A stretch of 64,000 nt of DNA from Janibacter alkaliphilus (GCF_013408565.1 NZ_JACBZX010000001.1:2604001-2668000), one strand, 5' to 3'. Counted from the stretch's first letter, positions 53,815 through 62,628 are shown. Numbers and translations are program-made. Notes: generated by a model from the sequence alone, not told the origin.

Positions 53815-55872
53815 TCAGATCTGCGCGCACAGCCGCAGGGAGTCGAGGACGGCGGCGTGGATGTTGCGGCTGGCCACGGCGTCACCGACGCGGAAGAGCT
53901 GGTAGGTCCCCTCGGGGTGGGTGCGCACCTGCTGCGGGCGCCCGGCCAGCAGCGCCTGGTGGTCCACCTCGCCGAGGTTGCTCGAGCCCGGCACGAGGTC
54001 GAGGTAGAGGTCGTCGTTGGGGATGCTGCCGTGCTCGACGACGACGTGGTCGACCACCCGCTCCTGCACCGCGTCGGTGTAGTCGCTGGCCAGGGTGGCC
54101 ACCAGACGGCCCCCTTCGCCCGCGGCGGCGCGCCGCACCCCGACCAGCCGCCGGGCCAGGGTCAGGGTGACGTCGTGCTCGGCGAAGGCGCGCAGGTAGG
54201 CGGGGCTGTTCATCCCGCCGACGCTGATCCCCACGGTCCGCTCCGGGGTGACCAGCTCGACCCGGGCACCGAGGAGCGCCAGGTGCTCGGTGGCGTCCAG
54301 GGCCGGCTCACCGCCGTGGTCGTCGAAGACGAGCACCGTCTCCCCGGGGTGGATGCGGCCGGTGCCGCTCATCACGTCCCAGGTGTCCAGCACCAGCTGC
54401 TGGCCGGAGGTGAGGAACGTGCGGTCCGGCTGCCCGCCCGTCGCCACGACGACGACGTCGGGGTCGAGCGCCAGCACGTCCTCGGCCTCGACGTAGGCGC
54501 CGAAGCGCAGGTCCACCCCGCTGTGCTTGGCCTCGGCGACCCGCCAGTCGATGACCCCCATGAGGTCGCGGCGCCGCCGCGAGGTCGCGGCCAGCAGCAC
54601 CTGCCCGCCAGGACGGTCGGCCGCCTCCAGCAGGCTCACCTCGTGGCCGCGCTCGCCGAGCACCCGGGCGGCCTCCAGCCCGGCCACCCCGGCGCCGACG
54701 ACGACGGCGCGTCGACGCCGCCCCACCGTGGGGGCGATGACGTGCGGCAGCGACAGCTCGCGGCCGGTCGCCGGGTTGTGCAGGCACTTGGCGTCCCCGG
54801 ACTCGTAGATCGCGTCCAGGCAGTAGCTGGCCCCCACGCACGGACGCACCCGGTCCTCCTCGCCACGGGCCACCTTCGCCACCAGGTGCGGGTCGGCCAG
54901 CTGCGGGCGGGTCAGGCCGACGAGGTCGAGCAGCCCCTCGCGCACCGCGTGCCGGGCGGTGGCCACGTCACCGATGCGGGCGGCGTGCATCACCGGCACC
55001 CCGAGCTCGCGCCGGACCTGACCGGCCAGGTCGAGGAAGGGGGCCGACGGGGTGCCCATGGACGGGATGGTCGCGGCCAGCCGGGCGTCGCTGTCCAGAC
55101 CGCCCTTGATGACCGAGAGGAAGTCCACCCCGTGCTCGATCCAGGTCCGGGCGATCGGCAGGGTGTCCTCGAGGGTCAGCCCGCCCGGCAGGCACTCGTC
55201 CATGCTCATCCGCAGCCCGAGCAGCATGTCCGGCCCGACCGCCTCCCGGACCGCGTCCAGCACCCGTCGCCCGAAGACCAGACGGGCCTCGGGGTCGCCG
55301 CCGAAGGCGTCGGTGCGCTGGTTGGTCGCCGGCGAGGCCCAGGCGTCGAAGAGGTGGCTGTAGGACTCGATCTCGATGCCGTCCAGCCTTGCCTCCCGGC
55401 AGCGGGCCGCGGCCGAGGCGAAGTCGGCGACGATCCGGTCGACGTCCCAGGCCTCGGCGACCTTCGGGAAGGAGCGGTGCTGCGCCTCGCGCATCCGGGA
55501 GGGGTAGACCAGCGGCAGCCAGTCACCGGTGAAGTTGCTGCTGCGCCGCCCCAGGTGGGTCAGCTGGATCATCACCGCCGCGCCGTGCTCGTGCACCTCG
55601 TCGGTCAGCTGCCGCAGCCAGGGCACCACCTCGTCGCGGTACATGAGCATGTTGCCGAAGGCGGGCGGGCTGTCCGGGGAGACCACCGCGGACCCGCCGA
55701 TCATCGTCAGGCCGACACCGCCGCGGGCCTTCTCCACGTGGTAGGCGCGGTAGCGCTCCTTCGGCATGCCGTCGACCGTGTACGCCGGCTCGTGCGAGGT
55801 GCTGACCACCCGGTTGCGCAGGGTCACCTGACCCAGCTGGTAGGGCTCCAGGAGCGGGTCGGCGAGGTGCAT
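53815..55872 (-). CDS. NADH:flavin oxidoreductase/NADH oxidase (DgcA/StcD-like N-demethylase)
   Basis: 685 residues in the trimethylamine dehydrogenase/2,4-dienoyl-CoA reductase layout: an FMN TIM barrel (~1-345), a [4Fe-4S]-type Cys region (CVGASYCLDAIY ... CLHNPATGRE), then a FAD/NAD-binding pair (~385-685; VVVGAGVAGLEAARVLGERGHEV; VVVATGGQPD). Homologues beside Rieske betaine demethylases remove the next N-methyl group (dimethylglycine or N-methylproline). It is the first gene of the reverse-strand operon, divergent from the LysR regulator; the operator-like palindrome lies 50 bp upstream. Confidence 0.86.
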   Translation of the reverse strand: MHLADPLLEPYQLGQVTLRNRVVSTSHEPAYTVDGMPKERYRAYHVEKARGGVGLTMIGGSAVVSPDSPPAFGNMLMYRDEVVPWLRQLTDEVHEHGAAVMIQLTHLGRRSSNFTGDWLPLVYPSRMREAQHRSFPKVAEAWDVDRIVADFASAAARCREARLDGIEIESYSHLFDAWASPATNQRTDAFGGDPEARLVFGRRVLDAVREAVGPDMLLGLRMSMDECLPGGLTLEDTLPIARTWIEHGVDFLSVIKGGLDSDARLAATIPSMGTPSAPFLDLAGQVRRELGVPVMHAARIGDVATARHAVREGLLDLVGLTRPQLADPHLVAKVARGEEDRVRPCVGASYCLDAIYESGDAKCLHNPATGRELSLPHVIAPTVGRRRRAVVVGAGVAGLEAARVLGERGHEVSLLEAADRPGGQVLLAATSRRRRDLMGVIDWRVAEAKHSGVDLRFGAYVEAEDVLALDPDVVVVATGGQPDRTFLTSGQQLVLDTWDVMSGTGRIHPGETVLVFDDHGGEPALDATEHLALLGARVELVTPERTVGISVGGMNSPAYLRAFAEHDVTLTLARRLVGVRRAAAGEGGRLVATLASDYTDAVQERVVDHVVVEHGSIPNDDLYLDLVPGSSNLGEVDHQALLAGRPQQVRTHPEGTYQLFRVGDAVASRNIHAAVLDSLRLCAQI

Positions 55873-55921
55873 GTCGCCAGCGTGGACCCGGGTGGTCCCG
55901 GAGAACCAGCGCGCGCTTTTG

Positions 55922-55943
55922 GAGATGACCGTGCAATCATCTC
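55922..55943. promoter_or_regulatory. Operator-like inverted repeat between the demethylase operon and lysR
   Basis: GAGATGA-N8-TCATCTC, perfect arms of seven bases, lies in the 73-bp divergent gap and ends two bases before the LysR start codon. Its size and position fit a LysR-type binding site that autoregulates the regulator and activates the divergent operon. The spacer plus arms also contain an A/T-richer stretch (TGCAATCAT) that could be the regulator's -10. Confidence 0.7.
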
Positions 55944-55945
55944 GC

Positions 55946-56875
55946 ATGATCGACCGTCGGCTGCGGATCCTCCAGGTCGTCGCCGAGCGCGGCACCATCT
56001 CGGCCGCCGCCGACGACCTCGGCTACACCCCCTCGGCGGTCTCCCACCAGCTGCGCACGCTCGCCCGCGACCTCGGGGTGCGGCTGCTGGAGCCGGCCGG
56101 CCGCAACGTACGCCTCACCCCGGCGGCCCGGGTGCTGCTGCAGCGCACCGAGGGGCTGATGACCTCCTGGGAGCAGATCCGGGCCGAGGTGCTGCAGGTC
56201 TCCAGCGGTCGGCTCGGGCACCTGCGGATGGCCGGCTTCTCCACGGCGGCCTCCGCGCTGCTGGCCCCGGTGGCGGCGACCGCTCGGCAGGTCTTCCCGC
56301 AGTCCGAGATCGAGGTCATCGAGGCCGACCCGGACACCTGCTTCGACCTGCTGCTGGCCGAGCAGGCCGACGTCGTGGTCGTCGTCGGCCTGGAGCGGCT
56401 GCCCGCGACGCTCGACGTGCGCTTCGAGCAGCACGCCCTGCTCGCCGACCCGCTGGACCTGCTGGTGCCCCCCGACCACGCCCTGGCCCACCAGGAGGAG
56501 GTGACCCTCGCCGATGCGGCCGGCGAGGACTGGATCATGGCCCGGCCCGGCGGCCCGTACCACCGGCTGGCGACCAGCGCCTGCCACGCGGCCGGCTTCC
56601 TGCCGCGTCAGACCCACCGGGCGATGGAGTGGGACACCTGCTCCGCTCTCGTCGCCGCCGGGCTCGGCGTGGCGCTCATCCCACGGCTGGCCCGGATCCC
56701 GGAGGCGGACGGGCTGGTCCGGGTGCCACTGCTCGGGCCGTCGCCGCCGATGCGCTACCTGCGGATGTGCATCCGCCACGGCGCGGCCGAGCAACCCGAG
56801 GTGGCGCACGCCCTGACCGCGCTGCGCGAGGTGGCCGACCGGGTGCGGGTGGCCCGCGACCCGGCCACCGGCTAG
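55946..56875 (+). CDS. LysR-family transcriptional regulator
   Basis: 309 residues: winged helix-turn-helix at ~1-60 (ILQVVAERGTISAAADDLGYTPSAVSHQLRTLARDLG) and a periplasmic-binding-like effector domain (~85-300). Divergence from the Rieske/flavin demethylase operon makes it the likely regulator, sensing a betaine or pathway intermediate. The ATG at 55946 matches the family N-terminus. Its stop TAG lies in CTAG, shared with the stop of the convergent aminotransferase gene. Confidence 0.9.
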   Translation: MIDRRLRILQVVAERGTISAAADDLGYTPSAVSHQLRTLARDLGVRLLEPAGRNVRLTPAARVLLQRTEGLMTSWEQIRAEVLQVSSGRLGHLRMAGFSTAASALLAPVAATARQVFPQSEIEVIEADPDTCFDLLLAEQADVVVVVGLERLPATLDVRFEQHALLADPLDLLVPPDHALAHQEEVTLADAAGEDWIMARPGGPYHRLATSACHAAGFLPRQTHRAMEWDTCSALVAAGLGVALIPRLARIPEADGLVRVPLLGPSPPMRYLRMCIRHGAAEQPEVAHALTALREVADRVRVARDPATG

Positions 56876-58011
56876 AGCGCGCGGGCGATCCGGGTGACCG
56901 CCTCGGTGATGATCTGCGGAGAGGTGGCCAGGTTCATCCGGACGAAGCCCTCGCCGCCGGGGCCGAAGGTGGGGCCGTCGTTGAGGGCCACCCGCGCCTG
57001 CTGCAGGATCCGGGCGGCGTCCAGCCCGAGCTCCGAGACGTCCAGCCAGGCCAGGTAGGTCGCCTCCATCGGCCGCCAGCGCACCTGCGGCAGGTGCTCG
57101 GCGAGCAGCTCGCCGAGCAGGGCGCGGTTGGCGTCGAGGTCGCTGACCAGGTCGGCCAGCCAGGCGTCGCCGTCGCGCATCGCCGCGGCATGCACCCGCA
57201 TCGCCACGTGCCCGACGGTGTAGTCGACCTCGTCGGGCATCCCGGCCAGCAGGTGCGCGGCGTCGGGCCCGGCGAGCACCGCCCCGGCCTTGAGGCCGGC
57301 GAGGTTGTACCCCTTCGCCGGGGAGATCGAGACCAGCGCCTCGGCGCCCTCGTCCAGGCTCAGCACCGAGGTGAAGCGTGCCCCCGGCAGCACCAGCGGG
57401 GCGTGGATCTCGTCCGAGACGACGCTGACCCGGTGCTCCCGCGCCAGGGTGAGCACGGCCCGGAGCTCCTCCGGGGTGTGCGCCACCCCGGTCGGGTTGT
57501 GCGGGTTGGCCAGCAGCAGCGCCGCGCGGCCGTCCGGGCCGCGCTCCAGCCCGGCGAAGGTGGCCTCCAGCGCGGCCAGGTCGAGGCGCCCGGCGGCGCC
57601 CAGCGGGCAGGTGACCAGCCGCCGGCCGGTGCCCCGGACGGCGGCGTGGAAGGGCGGGTAGACCGGGGTGGTGATCACCACCGGGTCGCCGGGCCCGGTG
57701 ACCAGCCGCAGCGACTCACGCACCCCGGACATGACGTCCACGGCCAGCCGCGCCCGGGAGGTCGGCACGTCGACGCCGAAGGAGCGGCGCGCCCAGCCGG
57801 TGACCGCCTGCAGGTAGTCCGGACCCACCGGGTAGCCCAGGTCGCCGTCCTCGGCGATCCGGCGCAGCTCGGCGACCACCGGGGGCGCCGGCTCCGCGTC
57901 CATCTCGGCCACCCACAGCGGGAGCACGTCCGGCCCGTGCGCCCGCCACTTCATGCTCGTGCGTCGCGCGCGCAGCTGCGCCTCGTCCTGGGTCAGCACC
58001 AACCGCTCCAT
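56872..58011 (-). CDS. MalY/PatB-family PLP-dependent C-S lyase/aminotransferase
   Basis: 379-residue fold-type I PLP enzyme. The Schiff-base lysine lies in SISPAKGYNLAGLKAG; NPHNPTG, SDEIHAPLVLPG and the terminal Arg block (GFVRMNLATS) are typical. The MalY/PatB branch usually cleaves cystathionine or other C-S bonds. Convergent with the LysR gene (4-bp overlap), so probably not part of the demethylation pathway; it is divergent from pgsA2 and may have its own promoter within 41 bp. Confidence 0.88.
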   Translation of the reverse strand: MERLVLTQDEAQLRARRTSMKWRAHGPDVLPLWVAEMDAEPAPPVVAELRRIAEDGDLGYPVGPDYLQAVTGWARRSFGVDVPTSRARLAVDVMSGVRESLRLVTGPGDPVVITTPVYPPFHAAVRGTGRRLVTCPLGAAGRLDLAALEATFAGLERGPDGRAALLLANPHNPTGVAHTPEELRAVLTLAREHRVSVVSDEIHAPLVLPGARFTSVLSLDEGAEALVSISPAKGYNLAGLKAGAVLAGPDAAHLLAGMPDEVDYTVGHVAMRVHAAAMRDGDAWLADLVSDLDANRALLGELLAEHLPQVRWRPMEATYLAWLDVSELGLDAARILQQARVALNDGPTFGPGGEGFVRMNLATSPQIITEAVTRIARAL

Positions 58012-58040
58012 GCCACCACTCTCCCAGCCGGACCAGCCCG

Positions 58041-58046
58041 TACCCT
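58041..58046 (+). promoter_or_regulatory. -10 box (TACCCT) of the pgsA2 operon, leaderless
   Basis: TACCCT lies six bases before the GTG at 58053; no ribosome site is present. Confidence 0.6.
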
Positions 58047-58052
58047 GGGCGG

Positions 58053-58688
58053 GTGAGCAGGGACGAGAGCGGGGTGGCGGCGCCGACCGACCCCTCCGAC
58101 CATTCCCACCCGCCGCGCCGGAGCAGCCCGTGGACCGTGCCCAACGCGCTGTCCGCGCTGCGCCTGGTCGGCGTCCCGGTCTTCCTCTGGGCCATCCTCA
58201 CCGAGCACGACGGCATCGCCGTGGTCACCCTCATGCTCTCCGGGATCACCGACTACCTCGACGGCAAGATCGCCCGCCGGTTCAACCTCACCTCGGCGCT
58301 CGGGGCGGTGCTGGACCCGGTGGCCGACCGGCTCTACATCTTCACCACGGTGCTCGGCCTGGCCTACCGCGAGATCATCCCGTGGTGGCTGGTCGCCGTG
58401 CTCGTCGGCCGGGACGTGCTGCTGTCGCTGCTGCTGCTGACCGTCCGCCGGGTCCGTCGGCACGGGCTGCCGGTGCACTTCGTCGGCAAGGCGGCCACCT
58501 TCAACCTGCTCTACGCCTTCCCGCTGCTGCTGCTGGCCGACGGCAGCGGCACCCTGGCGGAGGTCTCCCGCGCGGTCGGCTGGGGCTTCACCTGGTGGGG
58601 GATCGGCCTCTACTGGGTCTCGGCGCTGATCTACGCGCTCGAGGTGCTCACCGTCCTCGGCAACCGGGGGAGGGTCCGTGCCGCCTGA
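58053..58688 (+). CDS. CDP-alcohol phosphatidyltransferase
   Basis: 211-residue membrane enzyme with the motif DYLDGKIARRFNLTSALGAVLDPVADR, complete in all catalytic residues, and about five to six helices. It makes a phospholipid head-group product (PgsA2 or cardiolipin synthase-type; not resolvable here). Position matches Rv1822 (pgsA2) at the head of the DUF881-sbp-DUF881-gcvH-garA cluster. Its end overlaps the first DUF881 gene by 11 bases. Confidence 0.9.
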   Translation: MSRDESGVAAPTDPSDHSHPPRRSSPWTVPNALSALRLVGVPVFLWAILTEHDGIAVVTLMLSGITDYLDGKIARRFNLTSALGAVLDPVADRLYIFTTVLGLAYREIIPWWLVAVLVGRDVLLSLLLLTVRRVRRHGLPVHFVGKAATFNLLYAFPLLLLADGSGTLAEVSRAVGWGFTWWGIGLYWVSALIYALEVLTVLGNRGRVRAA

Positions 58689-59670
58689 GCCGCACCGCCG
58701 CCGCCCCGAGGACCAGAGCGCGCCCAGCCGTCCCGGGACCTCGCTGCCGCCGGACCTCGACGAGGACGAGGCCGAGTACGCCGACGCCGCCAGCGGTCAC
58801 CGGCACACCCGCGACCCGCGGGCCTCGATGACGCTGATCACCTCGATGCTCGAGCGCCCGCTCGACCCGGGCTACGCCGCCGCGGCCGAGCAGCGCGAGG
58901 CCGCCGGGCTGCCCCGGGCCACCTCCTGGCGCAGCCCGCGGCTGCTGGTGTGGATGATCGTCCTCGGCCTCGTCGTCGGGATCAGCGCGGCGGCGCTGCG
59001 CGACCGCGACGGGCAGCGCCAGGAGGCCCGCGACGGGCTGATCGCCCAGATCCAGGCCCGACAGGGCGGGGTGGAGCAGGAGAGCGAGCAGGCCCGGGCG
59101 CTGCAGCGGCAGATCGACCTGGCCGCCGGCGACGTCGGCGAGGGCAGCACGGTGCAGCGGCTGCGGGTGGCCAACGGCGCGGTGGCCGTGCGCGGGCCGG
59201 GCCTGCGGATCACCCTCGACGACGCCCCCGGCAGCGGCACCAGCGCCGACGGCGACCCGCGCAGCAGCGAGGACGACGACGGCCGGGTGCTCTCCCGCGA
59301 CCTGCAGATCGTCACCAACGGGCTGTGGGAGAGCGGCGCCGAGTCGATCGCCATCAACGGGCAGCGGCTCACCTCGCGCAGCGCCATCCGCTTCGCCGGG
59401 GACGCCATCCTCGTCAACTTCCGCCCGCTGACCCGGCCCTACGTCATCGAGGCGGTCGGCGACCCCGAGGGCATGCAGAGCGCCTTCGCGGCCGGCGACG
59501 CCGGCCCGTACCTCACCGGGCTGCAGACCAACTTCGACGTGCAGACCTCGCTGACCGTCCAGGACGAGCTCACCCTGCCCAGCGCCGTCATCGCCACGAC
59601 CCGCTACGCCACCGTCCCGGAGGCCGACCGCGAGTCACCGACCATCACCCCCAGCGAGGAGGACCAGTGA
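58678..59670 (+). CDS. DUF881 membrane-anchored protein (Rv1823-like)
   Basis: 330 residues: long charged cytoplasmic N-terminus (~1-85), one membrane helix (~88-108), a coiled-coil-like stretch (QARQGGVEQESEQARALQRQIDLAAG) and the extracytoplasmic DUF881 domain (~150-300; VRGPGLRITLDDAP, ESGAESIAINGQRLTSRSAIRFAGDAILVN). DUF881 proteins have unknown roles and are found in pairs around the small basic protein gene. GTG start within the previous gene; stop overlaps the next start (GTGA). Confidence 0.85.
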   Translation: MPPEPHRRRPEDQSAPSRPGTSLPPDLDEDEAEYADAASGHRHTRDPRASMTLITSMLERPLDPGYAAAAEQREAAGLPRATSWRSPRLLVWMIVLGLVVGISAAALRDRDGQRQEARDGLIAQIQARQGGVEQESEQARALQRQIDLAAGDVGEGSTVQRLRVANGAVAVRGPGLRITLDDAPGSGTSADGDPRSSEDDDGRVLSRDLQIVTNGLWESGAESIAINGQRLTSRSAIRFAGDAILVNFRPLTRPYVIEAVGDPEGMQSAFAAGDAGPYLTGLQTNFDVQTSLTVQDELTLPSAVIATTRYATVPEADRESPTITPSEEDQ

Positions 59671-59999
59671 TCCCCGCCTTCGGTCTCGTCGCCGGCATCG
59701 TCATCGGGCTGGTGCTCCAGCCCGACGTGCCGGTGTGGCTGCAGCCCTACCTGCCGATCGCCGTGATCGCCGCCCTGGACGCCGTCTTCGGTGCGGTCCG
59801 GGCGGCTCTCGACGGCATCTTCAACGACAAGGTCTTCGTCGTCTCCTTCCTCTCCAACGTCGTCGTCGCCGCCTTCATCGTCTTCCTCGGCGACCAGCTC
59901 GGGGTCGGCAGCCAGCTCTCCACCGGGGTCGTCGTCGTCCTCGGGGTGCGGATCTTCTCCAACGTCGCCTCGATCCGCCGGCACCTCTTCTCGGCATGA
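59667..59999 (+). CDS. Small basic family protein (DUF1290)
   Basis: 110 residues with three membrane helices (~2-22, ~28-45 and ~60-95); the pattern IAVIAALDAVFGAVRAALDGIFNDKVF and LGVRIFSNVASIRRHLF are diagnostic of the small-basic-protein family (Rv1824). It is always found between two DUF881 genes and overlaps both here. Function unknown; co-conservation with division genes has been noted in Gram-positives. Confidence 0.9.
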   Translation: MIPAFGLVAGIVIGLVLQPDVPVWLQPYLPIAVIAALDAVFGAVRAALDGIFNDKVFVVSFLSNVVVAAFIVFLGDQLGVGSQLSTGVVVVLGVRIFSNVASIRRHLFSA

Positions 60000-60826
60000 G
60001 CAGCACCCGCTACCGACCCACCCCACCGGAGCCCCCCGAGGGTCGCGAGCCGGGGGAGCGAGCGAGCGAGCCCGACGTGGAGCGCTCGGCGGCCCGGCGC
60101 GCCTGGGCCCGGCTCTTCCTCATCGCCCGGCCGCGGGCGACCCGGGCCAACGTCTTCGCGCTGCTGCTGGCGCTGGGGCTCGGGTTCGCCATCGCCACCC
60201 AGGTCCGGCAGACCCAGGAGCAGGGGCTGGAGGAGCTGCGTCAGGACGAGCTGGTGCGCATCCTCGACGACGTCTCCCAGAACGGCTCCCGCCTCGAGGA
60301 CGAGATCGCCGAGCTGGAGCGCACCCGGGACGGGCTGATCGAGGGCGGCGGCTCCCAGGAGGCCATCGACGCCGCCCAGGAGCGGATCGACACCCTCGGC
60401 ATCCTCGCCGGCACCGAGCCGGCCACCGGCCCCGGTATCCGGCTGACGATCACCGACCCGGACCAGATGCTCGACGCGGCGACGCTGCTGGACACCGTGC
60501 AGGAGCTGCGCGACGCCGGCGCCGAGGCGATGCAGGTCGGCGACGTGCGGATCGTCGCCAGCACCCACTTCACCGACGTCGGCGGCCAGGTCGAGGCGGA
60601 CGGCACCCGCCTGCAGGCGCCCTACGAGCTGCTCGTCATCGGTGACCCGCGGACGATGTCCTCGGCGCTGGAGATCCCGGGAGGGGTCGCCGAGAACGTC
60701 CGCGGCAAGGGCGGCGAGGCGCGCATCGAGGAGCTGGACACGGTCGACGTGACCGCGTTGCACACCGTTTCGGCACCTCGTTACGCTCAGCCCGTCCCGG
60801 AGCCGTCGGACGACGACTCTCCCTGA
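59996..60826 (+). CDS. DUF881 membrane-anchored protein (Rv1825-like)
   Basis: 276 residues, paralogous in plan to the upstream DUF881 protein: Pro/Glu-rich cytoplasmic tail (~1-40), membrane helix (~48-68), heptad-rich coiled coil (~75-125; LDDVSQNGSRLEDEIAELERTRDGL) and the DUF881 domain (~140-250; GPGIRLTITDPDQML, AGAEAMQVGDVRIVASTHFTD). The shared layout suggests the two form a trimeric or heteromeric membrane assembly with the small basic protein. ATG overlaps the preceding stop. Confidence 0.85.
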   Translation: MSSTRYRPTPPEPPEGREPGERASEPDVERSAARRAWARLFLIARPRATRANVFALLLALGLGFAIATQVRQTQEQGLEELRQDELVRILDDVSQNGSRLEDEIAELERTRDGLIEGGGSQEAIDAAQERIDTLGILAGTEPATGPGIRLTITDPDQMLDAATLLDTVQELRDAGAEAMQVGDVRIVASTHFTDVGGQVEADGTRLQAPYELLVIGDPRTMSSALEIPGGVAENVRGKGGEARIEELDTVDVTALHTVSAPRYAQPVPEPSDDDSP

Positions 60827-60827
60827 G

Positions 60828-60865
60828 ACACCGTGAGACACCGCGAGACCCCGCGTGACACCGAC
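60828..60865. repeat. 10-bp tandem repeat upstream of gcvH
   Basis: Four imperfect copies of GTGAGACACC follow the DUF881 stop (third copy GCGAGACCCC, fourth GCGTGACACC). They fill most of the 52-bp gap before gcvH, whose GGAGTG ribosome site comes next. Confidence 0.75.
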
Positions 60866-60878
60866 CGGCAGGAGTGAC

Positions 60879-61268
60879 ATGAGCGACGCCACCTACCCCG
60901 AGGACCTGCGCTACACCACCGACCACGAGTGGGTGAAGGAGACCGGGGAGGGCACCGTGCGGATCGGCATCACCGACTACGCCCAGGACGCCCTCGGCGA
61001 CGTCGTCTACGTCTCGCTGCCGGCCGTGGGCGACAGCCTCTCCGCCGGCGACACCTGCGGCGAGGTCGAGTCGACGAAGTCGGTCAGCGACGTCTACGCC
61101 CCGCTGGCCGGTGAGGTCACTGCCGTGAACGCGGCCCTGGACGCCACCCCCGAGCTGGTCAACAGCGACCCCTACGGCGAGGGCTGGATGTACGAGATCC
61201 GTCTGGGCGAGGGCGCCGACCTCTCCGGGCTGCTGGACGCCAGCGGCTACCAGGAGCAGCTCGGCTGA
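60879..61268 (+). CDS. gcvH: Glycine cleavage system H protein
   Basis: 129-residue lipoyl carrier that shuttles the aminomethyl group among P, T and L proteins. The lipoylated Lys lies in GEVESTKSVSDVYAP; YTTDHEWVKE and the C-terminal GWMYEIRL are conserved. Followed by garA as in Rv1826-Rv1827. The window ends in a glycine riboswitch that probably controls the next gcv gene (gcvP in mycobacteria), so the glycine cleavage genes here are split between two promoters. Confidence 0.95.
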   Translation: MSDATYPEDLRYTTDHEWVKETGEGTVRIGITDYAQDALGDVVYVSLPAVGDSLSAGDTCGEVESTKSVSDVYAPLAGEVTAVNAALDATPELVNSDPYGEGWMYEIRLGEGADLSGLLDASGYQEQLG

Positions 61269-61301
61269 TCGGTTCGGCAGGGCGCGGACCAGCCGGTTCG
61301 C

Positions 61302-61331
61302 GTGACCGGGGGGAGCCTTCGGCGCTACCCT
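61302..61331 (+). promoter_or_regulatory. Probable promoter of garA
   Basis: -35 GTGACC (61302-61307) and -10 TACCCT (61326-61331), 18 bp apart; the ribosome site GAGGAGGAGG precedes the garA ATG. Confidence 0.55.
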
Positions 61332-61375
61332 CGCACAGTCAGCGGCGCCCCGGCGTCATCGAGGAGGAGGACGGC

Positions 61376-61834
61376 ATGAGCGAGCAGGACGGCGTCGAGC
61401 GGGCACCGCGCCAGGACCCGGCGACCCAGCAGTTCAGCGGGATCGGCGCCGAGCAGCCGGCCACGGACGCGCCGGTCGGTGACCTGCACCTCAGCCGCGA
61501 GGAGCAGGCGACTGTCGATGCGCTGCGCCCGGGCAACGCCCTGCTCATCGTGCTGCGCGGCCCCAACACCGGCGCCCGCTTCCTGCTCGACGACGCCGAG
61601 GTCTCCACCGGGCGCAGCCCGAAGAGCGACATCTTCCTCGACGACGTCACCGTCTCCCGCAAGCACGCCGTCTTCACCCGCGACGGCGACGGCTTCGCGG
61701 TCCGCGACGTGGGCTCGCTCAACGGCACCTACGTCAACCGGGAGCGCATCGACACCACCGCGCTGCGCACCGGCGACGAGGTGCAGATCGGCAAGTTCCG
61801 CCTGGTCTACTACGCCAGCGCCACGCAGTCCTGA
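61376..61834 (+). CDS. garA: FHA-domain regulator GarA/OdhI-like
   Basis: 152 residues. The C-terminal FHA domain (~70-140) keeps the phosphothreonine-binding residues in GRSPKSDIFLDDVTVSRKHA and GSLNGTYVN. In mycobacteria and corynebacteria unphosphorylated GarA/OdhI inhibits 2-oxoglutarate dehydrogenase and acts on glutamate enzymes; phosphorylation of an N-terminal ETTS motif switches it off. That motif is absent here: the N-terminus is RQDPATQQFSGIG, with Thr17 the only obvious substitute. Cluster position equals Rv1827. Starts with a strong GAGGAGG ribosome site. Confidence 0.9.
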   Translation: MSEQDGVERAPRQDPATQQFSGIGAEQPATDAPVGDLHLSREEQATVDALRPGNALLIVLRGPNTGARFLLDDAEVSTGRSPKSDIFLDDVTVSRKHAVFTRDGDGFAVRDVGSLNGTYVNRERIDTTALRTGDEVQIGKFRLVYYASATQS

Positions 61835-61836
61835 CC

Positions 61837-62538
61837 GTGGCGGGCGACGACCGCGACCTCATCGGGATCGGTGCGGTCCTGGAGCGGCTGCAGCCGGACT
61901 TCCCCGACGTCACGATCAGCAAGATCCGCTTTCTCGAGTCCGAGGGGCTGATCACCCCCGCCCGGGCCCGCTCCGGCTACCGCCGCTACGGCCCCGCCGA
62001 CCTGGAGCGGCTGCGCTTCGTGCTCACCGCCCAGCGGGACCGGTTCTGGCCGCTGAAGGTCATCCGGGAGCGCCTCGAGGCGATGGACCGCGGCCTCGTC
62101 CCCGACGACGACGGGCAGCCGGTGGTGCCGGCCGCGGCAGACCCGGCGCCCGCGGTGGCCGCCCCGCTCGCCCCGCTGCGGCTCACCGCCGCCGAGCTGT
62201 GCCGCTCCGCCGGGATCGACGAGGACACCTACCGCGAGCTGGTCTCCTACGGGCTGGTCGACGGCACCGCGGAGCACCACGACGCGGCCACCCTGGAGGT
62301 GGCCCGGGCCGCCGGCGCCCTCGTCGGCGCCGGCATCGAGGTGCGGCATCTGCGGGCCTTCCGCACCGCCGCCGAGCGTGAGATCGGGCTGGTCGAGCAC
62401 GTCCTGGGCACGCGCGGGCTGCGCGGCCGGGAGGCGCGCGCTGACGGGGTCGACGACGGTGCCGCCGCCGAGACGGTCGCCCAGGAGTGCCTCGACCTGC
62501 ACCTGGCGCTGCTGCGCCGCGAGCTCGACCGGCTCTGA
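61837..62538 (+). CDS. ftsR: MerR-family regulator FtsR-like
   Basis: 233 residues. The N-terminal MerR winged helix (~5-75; IGAVLERLQPDFPDVTISKIRFLESEGLITPARARSGYRRY) is followed by a Pro/Ala-rich linker (~90-115) and a second winged-helix-like effector domain (~115-180; LTAAELCRSAGIDEDTYRELVSYGLV). Orthologue by position and layout of Rv1828 and of corynebacterial FtsR, which activates ftsZ. The start lies two bases after the garA stop, so both are co-transcribed. Confidence 0.87.
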   Translation: MAGDDRDLIGIGAVLERLQPDFPDVTISKIRFLESEGLITPARARSGYRRYGPADLERLRFVLTAQRDRFWPLKVIRERLEAMDRGLVPDDDGQPVVPAAADPAPAVAAPLAPLRLTAAELCRSAGIDEDTYRELVSYGLVDGTAEHHDAATLEVARAAGALVGAGIEVRHLRAFRTAAEREIGLVEHVLGTRGLRGREARADGVDDGAAAETVAQECLDLHLALLRRELDRL

Positions 62539-62628
62539 ACCTCGGTCGGGCCGACCTGCCCCGGGCCTGGTCGCAGGCCTCGTCGCAGGCCGTGGGCGCG
62601 GCCGGTCCACCGCCGCCGGGTCCGGGGA

